This document shows, one piece after another, positions 19,331 through 29,830 of a stretch of 64,000 nucleotides of DNA. The notes beneath the pieces are model-generated. The model was not told the origin of the DNA. It saw nothing but the letters and a program-made list of their open reading frames with translations, and ran no database searches. The translations under genes and the position numbers were made by a program. The stretch spans positions 434,001 to 498,000 of the forward strand of contig OW568882.1 in assembly GCA_938743325.2 (NCBI GenBank), in the 5' to 3' direction. How positions within the stretch are numbered: the first letter of the stretch is position 1; every line of letters starts with the position of its first letter. Origin of the DNA: Pycnococcus provasolii (taxonomy: Eukaryota > Chlorophyta > Pseudoscourfieldiophyceae > Pseudoscourfieldiales > Pycnococcaceae).

Positions 19331-20864
19331 ATCTCACATCTACCCCTATAGTTAACTTGAACTTCATCGGGGGGAACTTCCACCACCTACCTTAGGAAGA
19401 CCGGTGGTTCCCTTGATCGCTCGCACTTGAGCCGTCCGGGTTAGGAGTTCATCACCCCTTGTGCCCTACCCGGTAGGTGGTCGATTTCACAACTCATATG
19501 GGCCTTGCATCACGTGATCCTGTGAGTGACATTCGCATTGGCATTATTGCCCGGCCGCGGGATCCCATCCCGATCCAGCCTCCAGGGAGGGCTGGGAGGG
19601 GGAGAATCGCGTTAGAATCCCGAAGGGGGGATCCACACATTGCCTCCAGGGACCCCTCTCGGGACCCCTCTTCCATGGCCTGGGGGGAGGGAGAGATCAG
19701 GGACGTGGTCCTTTCGCGGTCCCGAGCGACGCTTTCGAGACGCGATGGGACCAGTGGGTTTCCTTTTCCTTTTTCGCGAGGCAAGTCGAGGCAAGGAAAA
19801 CCTTACCCTTGGTCCTTGCGCCTTGCATCCGGCAAGGCCCGGTTTCCCATGCATGGGATCGAAGAAGGCCAAGCAATGGTAACCTTACCAGTCTCCGGAA
19901 AGCAGGTGAACGGTTTGGATGGAGCAAGGTGCGAAGCAACAACGAAATGCGTGGCGCATTATCCACTCACCGTTAACCTGTCAAAGTGGTCACTTTCTGT
20001 CGTTCGACTTTCTGTTGTTGACTTGACTATAGAACCTTCGAAACCTACCCGGGTACCAAGCGCCCCTTTCTCGCCTCTTGGGGAAAAATACGGCGCAGGA
20101 TCTGTCGAAGGATTCTGGGCGCGTGCCCGCCTCACACTTCCCACACTTCCCCTCCGTCCATTCCACTCGGAAAATATCAGGGAATTCCTGAGAAAACGCG
20201 TTGAACGCGAAAACTTTGTTGCAGCGAGCATTTTGTCAGGTATTTGCCATCGCTTGGCGTCGCCTCGCGCCTCTCTCCTCCGCACCTTTTGGTGTGTTTT
20301 TGGGGTCGTAATTTTCGTTCGATTTCGTCTGATTTTCGTCTGGATTTCTTTTGTTTTTTCTCGCGGAAATTGCACAGAAAAAGTGCAAATGTGTAACAGT
20401 CGCAGAAACGAGCACGCGCCCAACTGAACCTGAGCACCCAAGCAAAAACAACCGGGCCAACCAAGCAACTCGCAGTCAACGCCACGTCTTTATCACGTGT
20501 GAATCACGTGAACCGGGCCGCCGATGGGAAACAAGTATCCCGTGACCTTAACGGGTCTTTAAGAAGGGTGAAGAGACTCTTGAGAGAACGGAGGTGTCTT
20601 CCTGCGGTCGTTTCGTCCTCTAGAGTGATTGACGCGACGAAAAAGTGCATCAAACAGAGGTGAAACGTCTTTTTTGGAAAGTATCCCAGAGCCTCAAAGC
20701 GCGTCAGAATCACGGGAAGTCGTCGTCGGGTCGTTCGCAACTCCGAGTGTGGTTCTCGACGTCGTTTCCCCTCTCCCCCTCTCCCCCCTGCTCGTCATTC
20801 TTCACTTCCTCTTGTGTGTCGAACAATCCCGCTCGTGTCAGCTCTTGTCTTAAGTTAACTCAAG
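18809..20864. other. Long intergenic region, no gene supported
   Basis: Holds two microsatellites: (TC)n at 18831-18873 and (TG)n at about 19285-19330. A plus-strand open frame at 19477-20427 exists but is Arg/Pro-rich, has no family signature and overlaps other open frames, so it is not called. The last 100 bases before the ammonium transporter are C/T-rich, as in a promoter or leader. Confidence 0.5.
18831..18873. repeat. (TC)n microsatellite
   Basis: About 21 uninterrupted TC units just upstream of the minus-strand gene that starts at 18808, probably in its 5' leader. Confidence 0.95.
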
Positions 20865-22373
20865 ATGCATCCCGGATACGCGCTCCACAAATGGCAGACT
20901 GCCGCCCGCCGCAGCCTCGCTGAGGGCCCACCAATGTTTACCGCGTTTTCAAGTCCGACGAGTGACTTCAGCAATGTTACTGAAATAGCATTAGCGCTAG
21001 CTAAAAATGATGAAGCCATCGCGGGTGCTGGTGACGTCTTCTGGCTGCTCTTTGGAGCTGTGCTCGTCATGTTCATGCAGGCGGGATTCGCGCTCCTTGA
21101 GGCCGGAAGCGTTCGTGCCAAGAACACCAAGAACATCCTTCTGAAGAACACGCTCGACGCCTGCATCGGTGCCGTGCTTTTCTGGGCGTTTGGCTTCGCC
21201 TTCGCCTTCGGAGGCAAGGGAGATGCCTTGCCTTTCATCGGATCGAACTACTTTTTCCTCATGGACATTGATGCCGAAAACGGCAGGAACGCCGTCTTCT
21301 CCGGCGGAGGATATGGCTTCGCCTTCTGGACCTTCCAGTGGGCGTTCAGCGCCGCTGCGGCCACCATCGTCTCCGGAGCCGTGGCCGAGCGTTGCCGCCT
21401 CTCCGCGTACGCCGTGTACACGACCATCATCACCGGATTCATCTACCCCGTGATTGTGCACTGGGTGTGGAGCGCTGACGGATTCCTCTCCGCCTTCAAG
21501 ACCACGTCCAACACTGCCGAAGAGTACGACCCCGACTTTGGCTCCAACGGAATGATGGACTTCGCCGGATCCGGCGTCGTGCACATGACGGGAGGAGGTG
21601 CCGCACTCGTGGCTGCCATCATCCTCGGACCCCGCAAGGGACGCTTCGACGCGGACGGAAAGGTGCTGCCCATCAAGCCGCACTCGACGGTGCTCCAGGC
21701 CATTGGCACGTTCATCCTCTGGTTCGGATGGTATGGATTCAACTGCGTCTCCACGCTTGCTTTCGGCGGCGCGGCAGTTGCCGGCCGTGTCGCGATGAAC
21801 ACGACGCTCGCCCCGGCGGGTGGAGGCCTTGCAATGCTCGCCTGCTCCATGGTTATGGGCGAGGCCCCGGAGGTTGTCGCCGTGCTCAGCGGAATCCTTG
21901 GAGGACTTGTGGCTATCACCGCGCCGTGCCCCGTCGTTGATGCGTGGGCCGCGCTGCTCATTGGATCGATCGGAGGAGTCATCGTGTACGGATCCTCCGC
22001 CATGCTGAAGATGATGAAGGTTGATGACCCGCTCGACGCGTCGCCCATCCACTTCTTCGCCGGAGCATGGGGCGTCATCTCCGTCGGCCTCTTCGCAAAC
22101 AAGATCGCCACCACGACCGCGTACACCATCACCGATACCAACCCTGGATACGGAGGCTTCTTCGGCGACGACGGCATTCAGCTCGGCATCCAGGTGCTCG
22201 GCGTTGTTCTCATCACCCTCTGGACGTGCGGCATGAGCGCCATCATGTTCATGATCCTCAAGGTGACGGGCATGTTCCGCGTGTCGGAGGAAGAGGAGGA
22301 CATGGGACTCGACGAGAGCCACCACGGTGGATCGGCGTACGACTACGGCGCCACGGGCAAGGTGACGGCGTAA
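20865..22373 (+). CDS. AMT1: Ammonium transporter (AMT/Mep/Rh family)
   Basis: 502 residues with about eleven membrane helices. It moves ammonium across the plasma membrane for nitrogen uptake. Diagnostic segments are the first core helix and family signature (FMQAGFALLEAGSVRAKNTKN, from about residue 70) and the twin pore histidines: His240 (GSGVVHMTGG) and His396 (DASPIHFFAGAWG). SGAVAERCRLSAY at about 170 and GWYGFNC near 288 also fit AMT1 proteins. The N-terminus starts with a short extra segment before the first helix, and the cytosolic tail ends EEEEDMGLDESHHGGSAYDYG. Codon usage strongly favours C-ending codons, so high expression is likely. Confidence 0.97.
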   Translation: MHPGYALHKWQTAARRSLAEGPPMFTAFSSPTSDFSNVTEIALALAKNDEAIAGAGDVFWLLFGAVLVMFMQAGFALLEAGSVRAKNTKNILLKNTLDACIGAVLFWAFGFAFAFGGKGDALPFIGSNYFFLMDIDAENGRNAVFSGGGYGFAFWTFQWAFSAAAATIVSGAVAERCRLSAYAVYTTIITGFIYPVIVHWVWSADGFLSAFKTTSNTAEEYDPDFGSNGMMDFAGSGVVHMTGGGAALVAAIILGPRKGRFDADGKVLPIKPHSTVLQAIGTFILWFGWYGFNCVSTLAFGGAAVAGRVAMNTTLAPAGGGLAMLACSMVMGEAPEVVAVLSGILGGLVAITAPCPVVDAWAALLIGSIGGVIVYGSSAMLKMMKVDDPLDASPIHFFAGAWGVISVGLFANKIATTTAYTITDTNPGYGGFFGDDGIQLGIQVLGVVLITLWTCGMSAIMFMILKVTGMFRVSEEEEDMGLDESHHGGSAYDYGATGKVTA

Positions 22374-22595
22374 GCTCGATCACCAAGACGTCCACATCCA
22401 AGACTTCAACGTTTGAAATTGGGCCAAGGTTAGCGTGAAAACAGGGAATACCAATAAGTTTTTTTTTCACGTTTCGGAAATGGGAATCGGAATTGCTATC
22501 GCGTACATTATCTTTTAGCCAGATGTCAATAAGATGGAATTTTGATTTGTTTTACTCTTATAAGGTATTGGTCAAGTAGAAGTGGTTAAGACAGT

Positions 22596-24311
22596 CTAAA
22601 CTGGCGGCATCAAGTCCTTTTGATCGCTTTTGAGACTGAGCATCACGCCATTAAGCACAGACTGCGCTAACCACCGGCGGCCGCCGTCTGTGAAGTGCCA
22701 GCCACCATCCTCGTGGTGCAGCACGCCTTCCTCCACGCCCTGCCACGATGCCACGCTCACCGGCAAGTACACCAAGCCACGTTCCTTCGACGCCTTGCTT
22801 AACCATGCATCCGCAATCTCGTAGAGCTTACGCACATAAATCTTGTTGACGTGGTGCGTGTCAGTCGGACCGCGAATGATGTAGCGTCGTCCAGGTCGAC
22901 TCAGCCTCTGCAAGCCATCCAGCACAAGCTTGAGATTGGCGTACACGCCTGTAAGCCGCTCATGCTCTGGCTTATCGGTAAAGATGGTAAGTGCCGTAAA
23001 TATGTCGATGATCGGCGCAACCACCACCACATCAGCCGTCGCGGCCACCGATGGCTGACGAGAGTCCGTCCCCACAGGGTGCTGCTCATCCATCACATTT
23101 AGCGTCTCCAGGACCATGTTGCCCGCGCCTTCCGTGAAAAACTGGAAAGAGAATAGTATTTCGCCCGGAGCTGCCGTCGGTGGTTCGCGGTTTTTCGCGC
23201 ACCGCATTGGGCCATCGCGGCAGCCTGTAATGCACGTGCCATTTTTGATGACAATCTCGTGAGAATTATCCTTTGCGATATTTTCCATCGTCCACGACTC
23301 CGCGTCGCCACGCTCACGTGCCTTGCGATTCATCCACATGCGATCGTCTAAAAAATCGAGTCTTTGTGGCACGCCGCAGACATCCTCGCCCGTGAGCACG
23401 CCGCCCGCGGGACGACGTTCGCCCGTTTTGACATTCAGGAAAACGAACTGGGCGCCGTGGTGACCGCGCGGATAGTCCATAATAAATGACTCGCTGCCCT
23501 TCTCGGTCGCCTGCTTGACGATTCTCTCGTCGAACGCAAGCTCTTTCGGCGGAACAATTTCTGTCGTAATGCGCCGAGTTCGCTTCTCGGCAAAGCCCTC
23601 TGCAAGCAAGTCTATGATTGCGTGCATGGTCCGACGCTGCACGCTATTCCCGAGGAATGCGACGTGGCGTCCAGCAAGCATCTCTCGCGCCTCGCGCGCG
23701 TCGAAGTTGTGCAAGCCGCACTTTTCGCGCGCGGTGTCGCTCCACAGCCATCCCTCGGGACGCGAAACAAAATTTCCATCGGCGATCTGAGCCGCGCAGT
23801 TCAACACTGACGAGGCGGACGACGGGACCGTGCGCTTGCGCTGCACCTGAGTAACTGGCGCCAAGCTCCGTAGCTTCCGTTCGCGCCGACGGGTCACCCT
23901 GTTTGTCTCCACCAAGACCTCGCGCAAGGGTGCGGGTGGCGTTCGCACCAGAATCGTTTGGTTAACTTGGCGCTTGCGTCGTCTACCTCCTTCGACGGAC
24001 GGCTTCGATCGGAGACTGCCACCTCTCCTTTGCCGAGCTTCCCCGGCGACGTGCACGTTACCTCCGCTCGCGAGCGACACGTGCGCCGTCTTCACCGTCG
24101 TCGACGACGCGCCGAGAGACGCCGAGTCACCGTCGTGCACCACAGCCTGCATACCCGTGCTCACCGCGCCACTCCGAAGGAGGCACGTGTACAGCAGGCA
24201 GCACCAAGCCAAGCCAGCCTGCGTAAGAGTCCAGTAGCCTGCGTGAGCTCGACAACGTGTATGCTGGCAAGGATGCCGTGCAAGCTCCGTGGCTGCGAAA
24301 GCGTTCAACAT
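22596..24311 (-). CDS. PC-esterase / TBL-like SGNH acyltransferase, type II membrane protein
   Basis: 571 residues from the ATG at 24311. A membrane anchor near residues 25-45 (TLTQAGLAWCCLLYTCLL) is followed by a basic stem of about 120 residues, then a PC-esterase domain (the TBL/PMR5 and Cas1 family, which O-acetylates cell-wall or Golgi glycans). Visible landmarks are CAAQIADGNFVSRPEGWLW, the nucleophile segment AFLGNSVQRRTMHA near 220 (a G-N-S version of GDS), and the distal catalytic pair in DGGWHFTDGG (Asp535, His539). The layout (signal anchor, stem, luminal catalytic domain) is typical for Golgi enzymes. The acceptor polysaccharide is unknown. Confidence 0.8.
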   Translation of the reverse strand: MLNAFAATELARHPCQHTRCRAHAGYWTLTQAGLAWCCLLYTCLLRSGAVSTGMQAVVHDGDSASLGASSTTVKTAHVSLASGGNVHVAGEARQRRGGSLRSKPSVEGGRRRKRQVNQTILVRTPPAPLREVLVETNRVTRRRERKLRSLAPVTQVQRKRTVPSSASSVLNCAAQIADGNFVSRPEGWLWSDTAREKCGLHNFDAREAREMLAGRHVAFLGNSVQRRTMHAIIDLLAEGFAEKRTRRITTEIVPPKELAFDERIVKQATEKGSESFIMDYPRGHHGAQFVFLNVKTGERRPAGGVLTGEDVCGVPQRLDFLDDRMWMNRKARERGDAESWTMENIAKDNSHEIVIKNGTCITGCRDGPMRCAKNREPPTAAPGEILFSFQFFTEGAGNMVLETLNVMDEQHPVGTDSRQPSVAATADVVVVAPIIDIFTALTIFTDKPEHERLTGVYANLKLVLDGLQRLSRPGRRYIIRGPTDTHHVNKIYVRKLYEIADAWLSKASKERGLVYLPVSVASWQGVEEGVLHHEDGGWHFTDGGRRWLAQSVLNGVMLSLKSDQKDLMPPV

Positions 24312-25127
24312 CAACGATACAACTGTTAACAACACACCTGCTTGTGCGTAGCAGGTGCACCGGCCACCACCGTCCACCACCGGCCACCCACCACAACGCC
24401 TGCCTTCTCGGAGCAAGCGGATAAAGACAGAAAGCAAGCGTTGACGATCAAAGGCAAGTCCGTCCGAAACGCGGATGATGTTTGGCGAAATGATTGCCGG
24501 CGGACCGATGATCGGCCTTAGACTCGGGAGCGACGCAGAGGCAGAGGCAACCGGCCGGCATACTCAATCAACGACGGGTCCCGATCCCAATCCCCCTTGG
24601 GACGACGACGAGGGAGGAGGAAGGAAGCAAGTACCTGAAGCAAGTGACTTTTCTTCTTTTTATGGGGGTTTCCCTTGTATGTATGTACCCATGCTGTGGA
24701 GTGTGCACCTATGCTGTGTGCTGTGTGCTGTGTTTGCAACTCGGAAGTCGGAACACCTCAGGACTGTGGCCTGTGGACCGGAACCTCGCCTCTGTATCGT
24801 ACAGTAGGAAGTACAACTCCTCTCAAGCAACGCGTTCCTCTGTGTATCTGTGTGACTAGATCCATGCTATGTATCCCTAACTATGATACCACCATGTACC
24901 TTAGATACGATGCCTCGGAAAATCCTATACAACCACTCATAGTAGTCTAGGGATATATATATATACCAGGGTAGGTAGCTCAAGAACGGGTATTCATTTC
25001 TTACAAAAGGAAAAAAACAAACTTCGTAAACATGATACTGCTGCTGAAAATCTTATTCGTAGACTATGGTCTTTTCCATACCTATTTGGACAGGTAGAAA
25101 GAAAGAACATCTTCATTTATGCCCACC
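24312..25127. other. Intergenic, no gene supported
   Basis: Divided between the upstream side of the PC-esterase gene and the 3' side of the glucan dikinase gene. Short TGTGCTGTGTGCTG repeats lie near 24700-24735 and an AT run near 24950. No frame is convincing. Confidence 0.5.
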
Positions 25128-28100
25128 TTAAAGCTGCTGAGGACGCGCCTGAAGCAGGTAGACGACGTCGCCAACCACCGCACCCTCGATGTCCTGAGGA
25201 GCACCCAGAAGAGTCTCGAGCGTCTTGGCAACGCCGGCCAGCTTACCACCGAGGCTCGTGCAGAACGACGCGTCCCACAGAAGTGGCTCGTTCGCGTAGT
25301 TCACCGTGTGCGTGCTCACCCCATTCGTCATGAAAGAGTCGTACAGACCCGCGCCGGCGAAGTTCTCGAGATCCTCGCCGTTCGAGTCGCTACGGCAGAT
25401 CACCGACGACTCCGTCATCTTCATCGCCTCAAGCTTCGATGGCAGCGCGGCGACGATCACCTGCTCGGGAGTCGCCGCCGTGAATCGCATCGCAGAGCCT
25501 GGATGGTTCCCCACGAGAGTCTCGCCAAGGCCAACCACCACCTCACCGAGCACACTCTCGTCGTCCGTGTTGACGGGATTGCGAGAGTGCAGCACGAACG
25601 CATAGTCGGATGGAACCACCTCCATCAGCAGAACGGCCATTTGCAAGTCCGCCTCCGCCACGCCAAGAGCGACGCGCGACGAGTGCGCGCGAAGATTCCA
25701 CTTGCTTGCCCAGACCTGGCGGACCGCGGGCCACCAATCGTCGCTGGAGGCGCTCGCAAGCGACGTCAAACCAGCCGTCTGAGCACTTGCTGCAACCTCC
25801 GCAGCCAATCCGTCGGGCATCTGCAGCTGTAAAACTGCGCTTTGCGCATTCGCCAGGGCGCTAAGCGTGCCGTCGTTGTCCGTGGCAGCATCCAGCGCCG
25901 TCAGCGCCTCGTCCAGCGCAGATGACGCATCGGCATTCTCTGGCATGGCGAGTGTGCGCTCTAGGCTTCCGAATGGCATGGCAATCGACTGTGGCACGCG
26001 CACGTCAACGCCCGTCATGCTCGAAATTTCGCTGGCAAGCTGGGCAAGCGTCGCAAGGTTCGACGACTTGCCTCCGACAACGCCAGGTGCATACTCCGCC
26101 GGAGCCACTGCCCACGACGAAATGCTCGTGTCGACGGGTGAAAGGCTCACTGCACCGGCGGCAGCCTTGGCTGACGAGGAGGAGGTTGCCGCCGCCACGG
26201 CGTCACCCTCGCTGACATCGACTGTCCCCGTTGAGATGTCGACCGTAACACGCACCGGCGATGGCGTGGCTGTGAGCGACGTGACGAGCGCATCCCAATA
26301 CTGATCATCCGAGCACGTCGCAAGTAGCGCGCCGCTCTGGCGAGCTCGAAGCGCCACGTGGCTGAGGAGATCGACGCCAGACTTGGACAGAACCGCAGCC
26401 ACGCCTGGTGGAATGTCCTCGAGCCCGTCGAGCGTCTCGGAGATCAGCACGACTGGACTTCCACCAGCCAGCTCCTGTACCGCCGCCGTCGCCGCCGGTC
26501 CCTGCAGCGTGTCAAGCAACTGGTTGACGGGCACACCAGTCGCCGTCCCATCGCCGTTGACGCCCGCTCCCACGACCGTCCACGGGCCGATTCCGGCAGA
26601 TTGCCGCACGGATCTCTGCAAAGCCTGTATGAGCCTCGAGCAAACGAACAGCGGGTGGCCGCGAACGCACTCTTCGCCGAAGTTGACGATGTACGACTCG
26701 TCAGCCTTTCCCGCTCGCCCGATTTCCACGGAAGCCGGCGATACGAGGCGCGCAAGGCTGTCCATCTCCTCCTCAAGCGCGAGAGCCACGAAGTCGAGTC
26801 CCGATGCCGCCACCGATAGCCATCGCGCGTCGCCCCAGTTCTTCTCCGCGTTTATGCGTGACCAAAGGCCCGACGCGAGGCACATCGCCTCTCCACTCGA
26901 CGCCAGCGCGCCAGACTCCAGGGCGAGCCTGAGCGTGTCGGCGACGTCGTCGGCGGACATCGCGTCGACATCCATCGCCTCAATCATGCCACGGAAGTGC
27001 CTCTCGAGCGCAATGTCCAGGTGCATTGCATCTCGCGCGGCGTACCCATCCTCCTGACCACGCCAGCTGTGCTGCAGGCGACTGCGTAACTCCACAATTT
27101 TGCCAGGGACCCACCACTCGTTGCGACTCGCCAGCAGATCGTTTATCTCGTGCTGCAGTCCTTCGTCCATGACCCAGTGCGCAAATTCGTTGGCGCGGTC
27201 CAGCTGAATGCCGGAGTGCGTTTGTCTCAGCACGCCCCGGAACCACACGAAGGCATCGTGGACGTGGGGAAGATGAACACCGGGTCCGGTGATGCCATCT
27301 TGATTTTTCCATCCCACCTTCATCTTAGAGAGATCTTCCTGTGTGAGATTGCCGTACTCGTTGAGGTGCCACCAGAAGTCATTCCAGTCGCCACTCCCAC
27401 GAAGGAAGTGCAGGTATGCCTCGCATATGGCAACGTCGTCCGGCGTGGTGCTCGAGTGCAGCTTTTGGTGCCACTGCTGGATGAATTTGCACTCGATGCC
27501 CGGCCGATGTCCTTCCTTGATGCCATTGTCTCGCATGACGTTCAGGATTCCCATTCGGATGTCGTCTCCTCCTCCGCCACCTCGCGGGAGGTTCCCCATC
27601 AAAAGGCGGAAGAGGCGGCCGGTTTCATCGCTGCGCGTGGCGGCGAGCGCAACCTTGCACGCCAGAACCTCACTAACGTGCACCATGTCCTTTGTCTGGT
27701 AGTTGTGCCCTTCGTACAGTGGCAGCGCGCGCGTTTCAGCCATCCGAATCCACGTGAAGAGCGCAGCTGCACCTCCCTTAGCCATGCCAGCGTCCTCGTC
27801 AGCCGCCGCGATGATCTCACCGACCGTCTCGTTCGCAGTGCAGTATCTCTTGAAGTTGTTCATGTCGCCGTCGCGCTCCATGCGAGCGAATTTCTTGATG
27901 AGAGTCGAACCCTGCATATGTGCGCCGAGCGGTGCAACGAACGGCACGCCGTCGTCGGCGTGCATCCACTCCTCGTCCCCGCCACCTGGCTTGACGACGA
28001 TCGCGACGAGCGACGCGATTTCGTCCTCATCCCCTACGGCGTTCGTGGGAACGACGATGCTGAACGGCAGAGGCGTTCGCGTGGCAATGCCGTCGCCGAA

Positions 28101-28559
28101 GGGTGCGGAACCATCGGGCAGCGTGATGTTTTCTGGCGGTACTTGCCAGTCGTCGCTCCCCTCCTTGGTGATTGCCCAGTGCGCGGCAAGGTTGCTGGTA
28201 TCCTCGCCGTTCGCGTCTGCGACTTCGATTGTGATGAGCGCGTTGTCTGCGTTGACGGGCTTGACGTTGACGCGCACGTTGATGGCACCCCCCTTGACGG
28301 TCTTGGCGAACTCGATCGCGCGTATTTTACGAGGCTGGGAATTTTGCGCAGTATTGAGCTGTACGGAAGGTTGCGCGGTGGTAGTCGCCGCCTGCACAAC
28401 TGGAGAGTGACGGAACCCTGACGAGTGCGCTCCAGCAGTGTACCTTGATGATGATGCGTGTTGATGTTGATGATGATGACGCACATTACCACCAATACCC
28501 TTGCCAAAGCTTGCCTTTGATCTTGATGCAGAGAAGGAACTTTGAGAAAGCGCGAACAT
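25128..28559 (-). CDS. GWD: Alpha-glucan, water dikinase (starch phosphorylation)
   Basis: 1143 residues. It transfers the beta-phosphate of ATP to glucose residues of starch, priming granules for breakdown. The N-terminal 30-50 residues are Ser/Ala/Arg-rich (MFALSQSSFSASRSKAS), a plausible plastid transit peptide. A beta-rich segment at about 60-190 resembles one CBM45 starch-binding module. The central region includes QQWHQKLHSSTTPDDVAICEA. The phosphohistidine is His734 in DLLSHVALRAR, matching the DVLSHVxxRAR of plant GWD. The C-terminal ATP-binding domain has CRSDSNGEDLENFAGAGLYDS and ends VVYLLQARPQQL. Plant GWD1 is about 1400 residues with two CBM45 modules, so this copy is shorter at the N-terminus. 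The ATG at 28559 is the only good start. Confidence 0.95.
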   Translation of the reverse strand: MFALSQSSFSASRSKASFGKGIGGNVRHHHQHQHASSSRYTAGAHSSGFRHSPVVQAATTTAQPSVQLNTAQNSQPRKIRAIEFAKTVKGGAINVRVNVKPVNADNALITIEVADANGEDTSNLAAHWAITKEGSDDWQVPPENITLPDGSAPFGDGIATRTPLPFSIVVPTNAVGDEDEIASLVAIVVKPGGGDEEWMHADDGVPFVAPLGAHMQGSTLIKKFARMERDGDMNNFKRYCTANETVGEIIAAADEDAGMAKGGAAALFTWIRMAETRALPLYEGHNYQTKDMVHVSEVLACKVALAATRSDETGRLFRLLMGNLPRGGGGGDDIRMGILNVMRDNGIKEGHRPGIECKFIQQWHQKLHSSTTPDDVAICEAYLHFLRGSGDWNDFWWHLNEYGNLTQEDLSKMKVGWKNQDGITGPGVHLPHVHDAFVWFRGVLRQTHSGIQLDRANEFAHWVMDEGLQHEINDLLASRNEWWVPGKIVELRSRLQHSWRGQEDGYAARDAMHLDIALERHFRGMIEAMDVDAMSADDVADTLRLALESGALASSGEAMCLASGLWSRINAEKNWGDARWLSVAASGLDFVALALEEEMDSLARLVSPASVEIGRAGKADESYIVNFGEECVRGHPLFVCSRLIQALQRSVRQSAGIGPWTVVGAGVNGDGTATGVPVNQLLDTLQGPAATAAVQELAGGSPVVLISETLDGLEDIPPGVAAVLSKSGVDLLSHVALRARQSGALLATCSDDQYWDALVTSLTATPSPVRVTVDISTGTVDVSEGDAVAAATSSSSAKAAAGAVSLSPVDTSISSWAVAPAEYAPGVVGGKSSNLATLAQLASEISSMTGVDVRVPQSIAMPFGSLERTLAMPENADASSALDEALTALDAATDNDGTLSALANAQSAVLQLQMPDGLAAEVAASAQTAGLTSLASASSDDWWPAVRQVWASKWNLRAHSSRVALGVAEADLQMAVLLMEVVPSDYAFVLHSRNPVNTDDESVLGEVVVGLGETLVGNHPGSAMRFTAATPEQVIVAALPSKLEAMKMTESSVICRSDSNGEDLENFAGAGLYDSFMTNGVSTHTVNYANEPLLWDASFCTSLGGKLAGVAKTLETLLGAPQDIEGAVVGDVVYLLQARPQQL

Positions 28560-29830
28560 GACTATTATTATTATCAGGGAAACTAAAAACACAAACTAAT
28601 GTCAACAAACCAGCACTGACACAGACACTGTCAACACAACACTGACTGATGTTGACACAGATATGACAGATATATAGAAGTCGGTGCAGAAACGGACGGA
28701 CGGGTGGAACCAAACCACGGGGAATATGCCGGGGGAGGACGACCTTCAGGGGAGAAATCTTATCTTGGCAAAAGACTCCAGACTCTCCTTTTCTTTTTCC
28801 GGACGGGACGGACTGGACTGAGCCTCGCCCCTTCAGGTTCAGGGGAGGAGAAATAATCCGACTCCTCAGGCAGGAGGGGGGAAACGAAATCTAGGGTTCG
28901 TATTAGGGTTTTAATTAGGTCGGGCGAAGTGGTTGATGCTTGCATGCTCACAGATGATCTTTCCCCATGTTGTCCATGTCTGCCGAGCTAGGAAAACGAC
29001 CCTTACTGTGTTAGGAACGTTTTGTAAAATTTTGGTGAGTGGACAACTTGGGGAAAACTGTGAAAACCGTGAAATTGACACATCATGAACTACATGTGTG
29101 TTTTGATGTGTGTGCTTGTCGCTCAACCTACGGGAACCTTTTGATTTGCCTCCATGAACAACCGAACTGTGACCATACATAAGACTCAGCAACTTTTCAT
29201 GTTTCAGTCTCGATGGAGGCGGTACATCAACTTGGCGCGCTCCTTTTGTGGGCAAATGCACATGTGCTTGTGTGCCCACCTTGCACCTCACGTGGGTGTC
29301 GCGTAGGGGCGCGCGCGGGGCATGGGCGGTGGCATGGTGCGGTACTACTCCTATGCGACCGAACGAGCGCAAGATGTTGCGCATGCGCGACTGTACGCGC
29401 TGCGCATGCCACATGGCACGTGACCGAGCGCGCTGGGCAGCGCCATCTGAGGGAAATGGGGGCTGGCAGAGCTCTGGAATCCCTCCGGGGACCCATTTGC
29501 CAGGCACCCACATCGGCACGTTTGGTCGGGACGGAGATCATATTTTAGGGTTTCCCTGTAACCCTAGATAACCCTAGATAGCCCTAGATTTTGATTTCGT
29601 TTCCCCCCTCCTTCCTCAGGCCTTCCCCTCCCCCCCCAAAGGAACAAAACAGGCCATGGAGGGAAACTCCTCTTGTATTTATCGTAGAAGGAAACCAGTT
29701 CCGGGGTTCCGATTCCATTTTAGTATCGTAGGCTGTTAGGGGTTCGGGGTTAGGGGTTAGGGGTTTGGGTTTGGGGTTTGGGGTTAGGGTCCCCATCGTG
29801 AAATCGGATTCGTCATACAGTTTTGTATCT
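28560..29830. other. Divergent promoter region between GWD and CSA genes
   Basis: No gene supported. Telomere-like repeats occur near 28893-28915, 29563-29590 (ACCCTAGATAACCCTAGATAG) and 29735-29793, the last only 40 bases before the CSA start codon. A minus-strand frame at 28911-29519 has no family signature. Confidence 0.5.

Noticed and set aside
19477-20427. 316-codon plus-strand open frame
   Set aside because: Arg/Pro-rich, no family signature, overlapped by several other open frames on both strands, and lies in a repeat-bearing gap; likely a chance frame in GC-rich DNA.
20997-22325. Long minus-strand frame opposite the ammonium transporter
   Set aside because: Antisense shadow created by the C-ending codon bias of the AMT gene; His/Glu/Arg-rich and without domains.
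27150-28421. Plus-strand frame opposite the glucan water dikinase
   Set aside because: Antisense shadow; the minus strand carries the conserved dikinase motifs.
28911-29519. 202-codon minus-strand frame between GWD and CSA
   Set aside because: No family signature, low-complexity ends, and it overlaps telomere-rich intergenic sequence.
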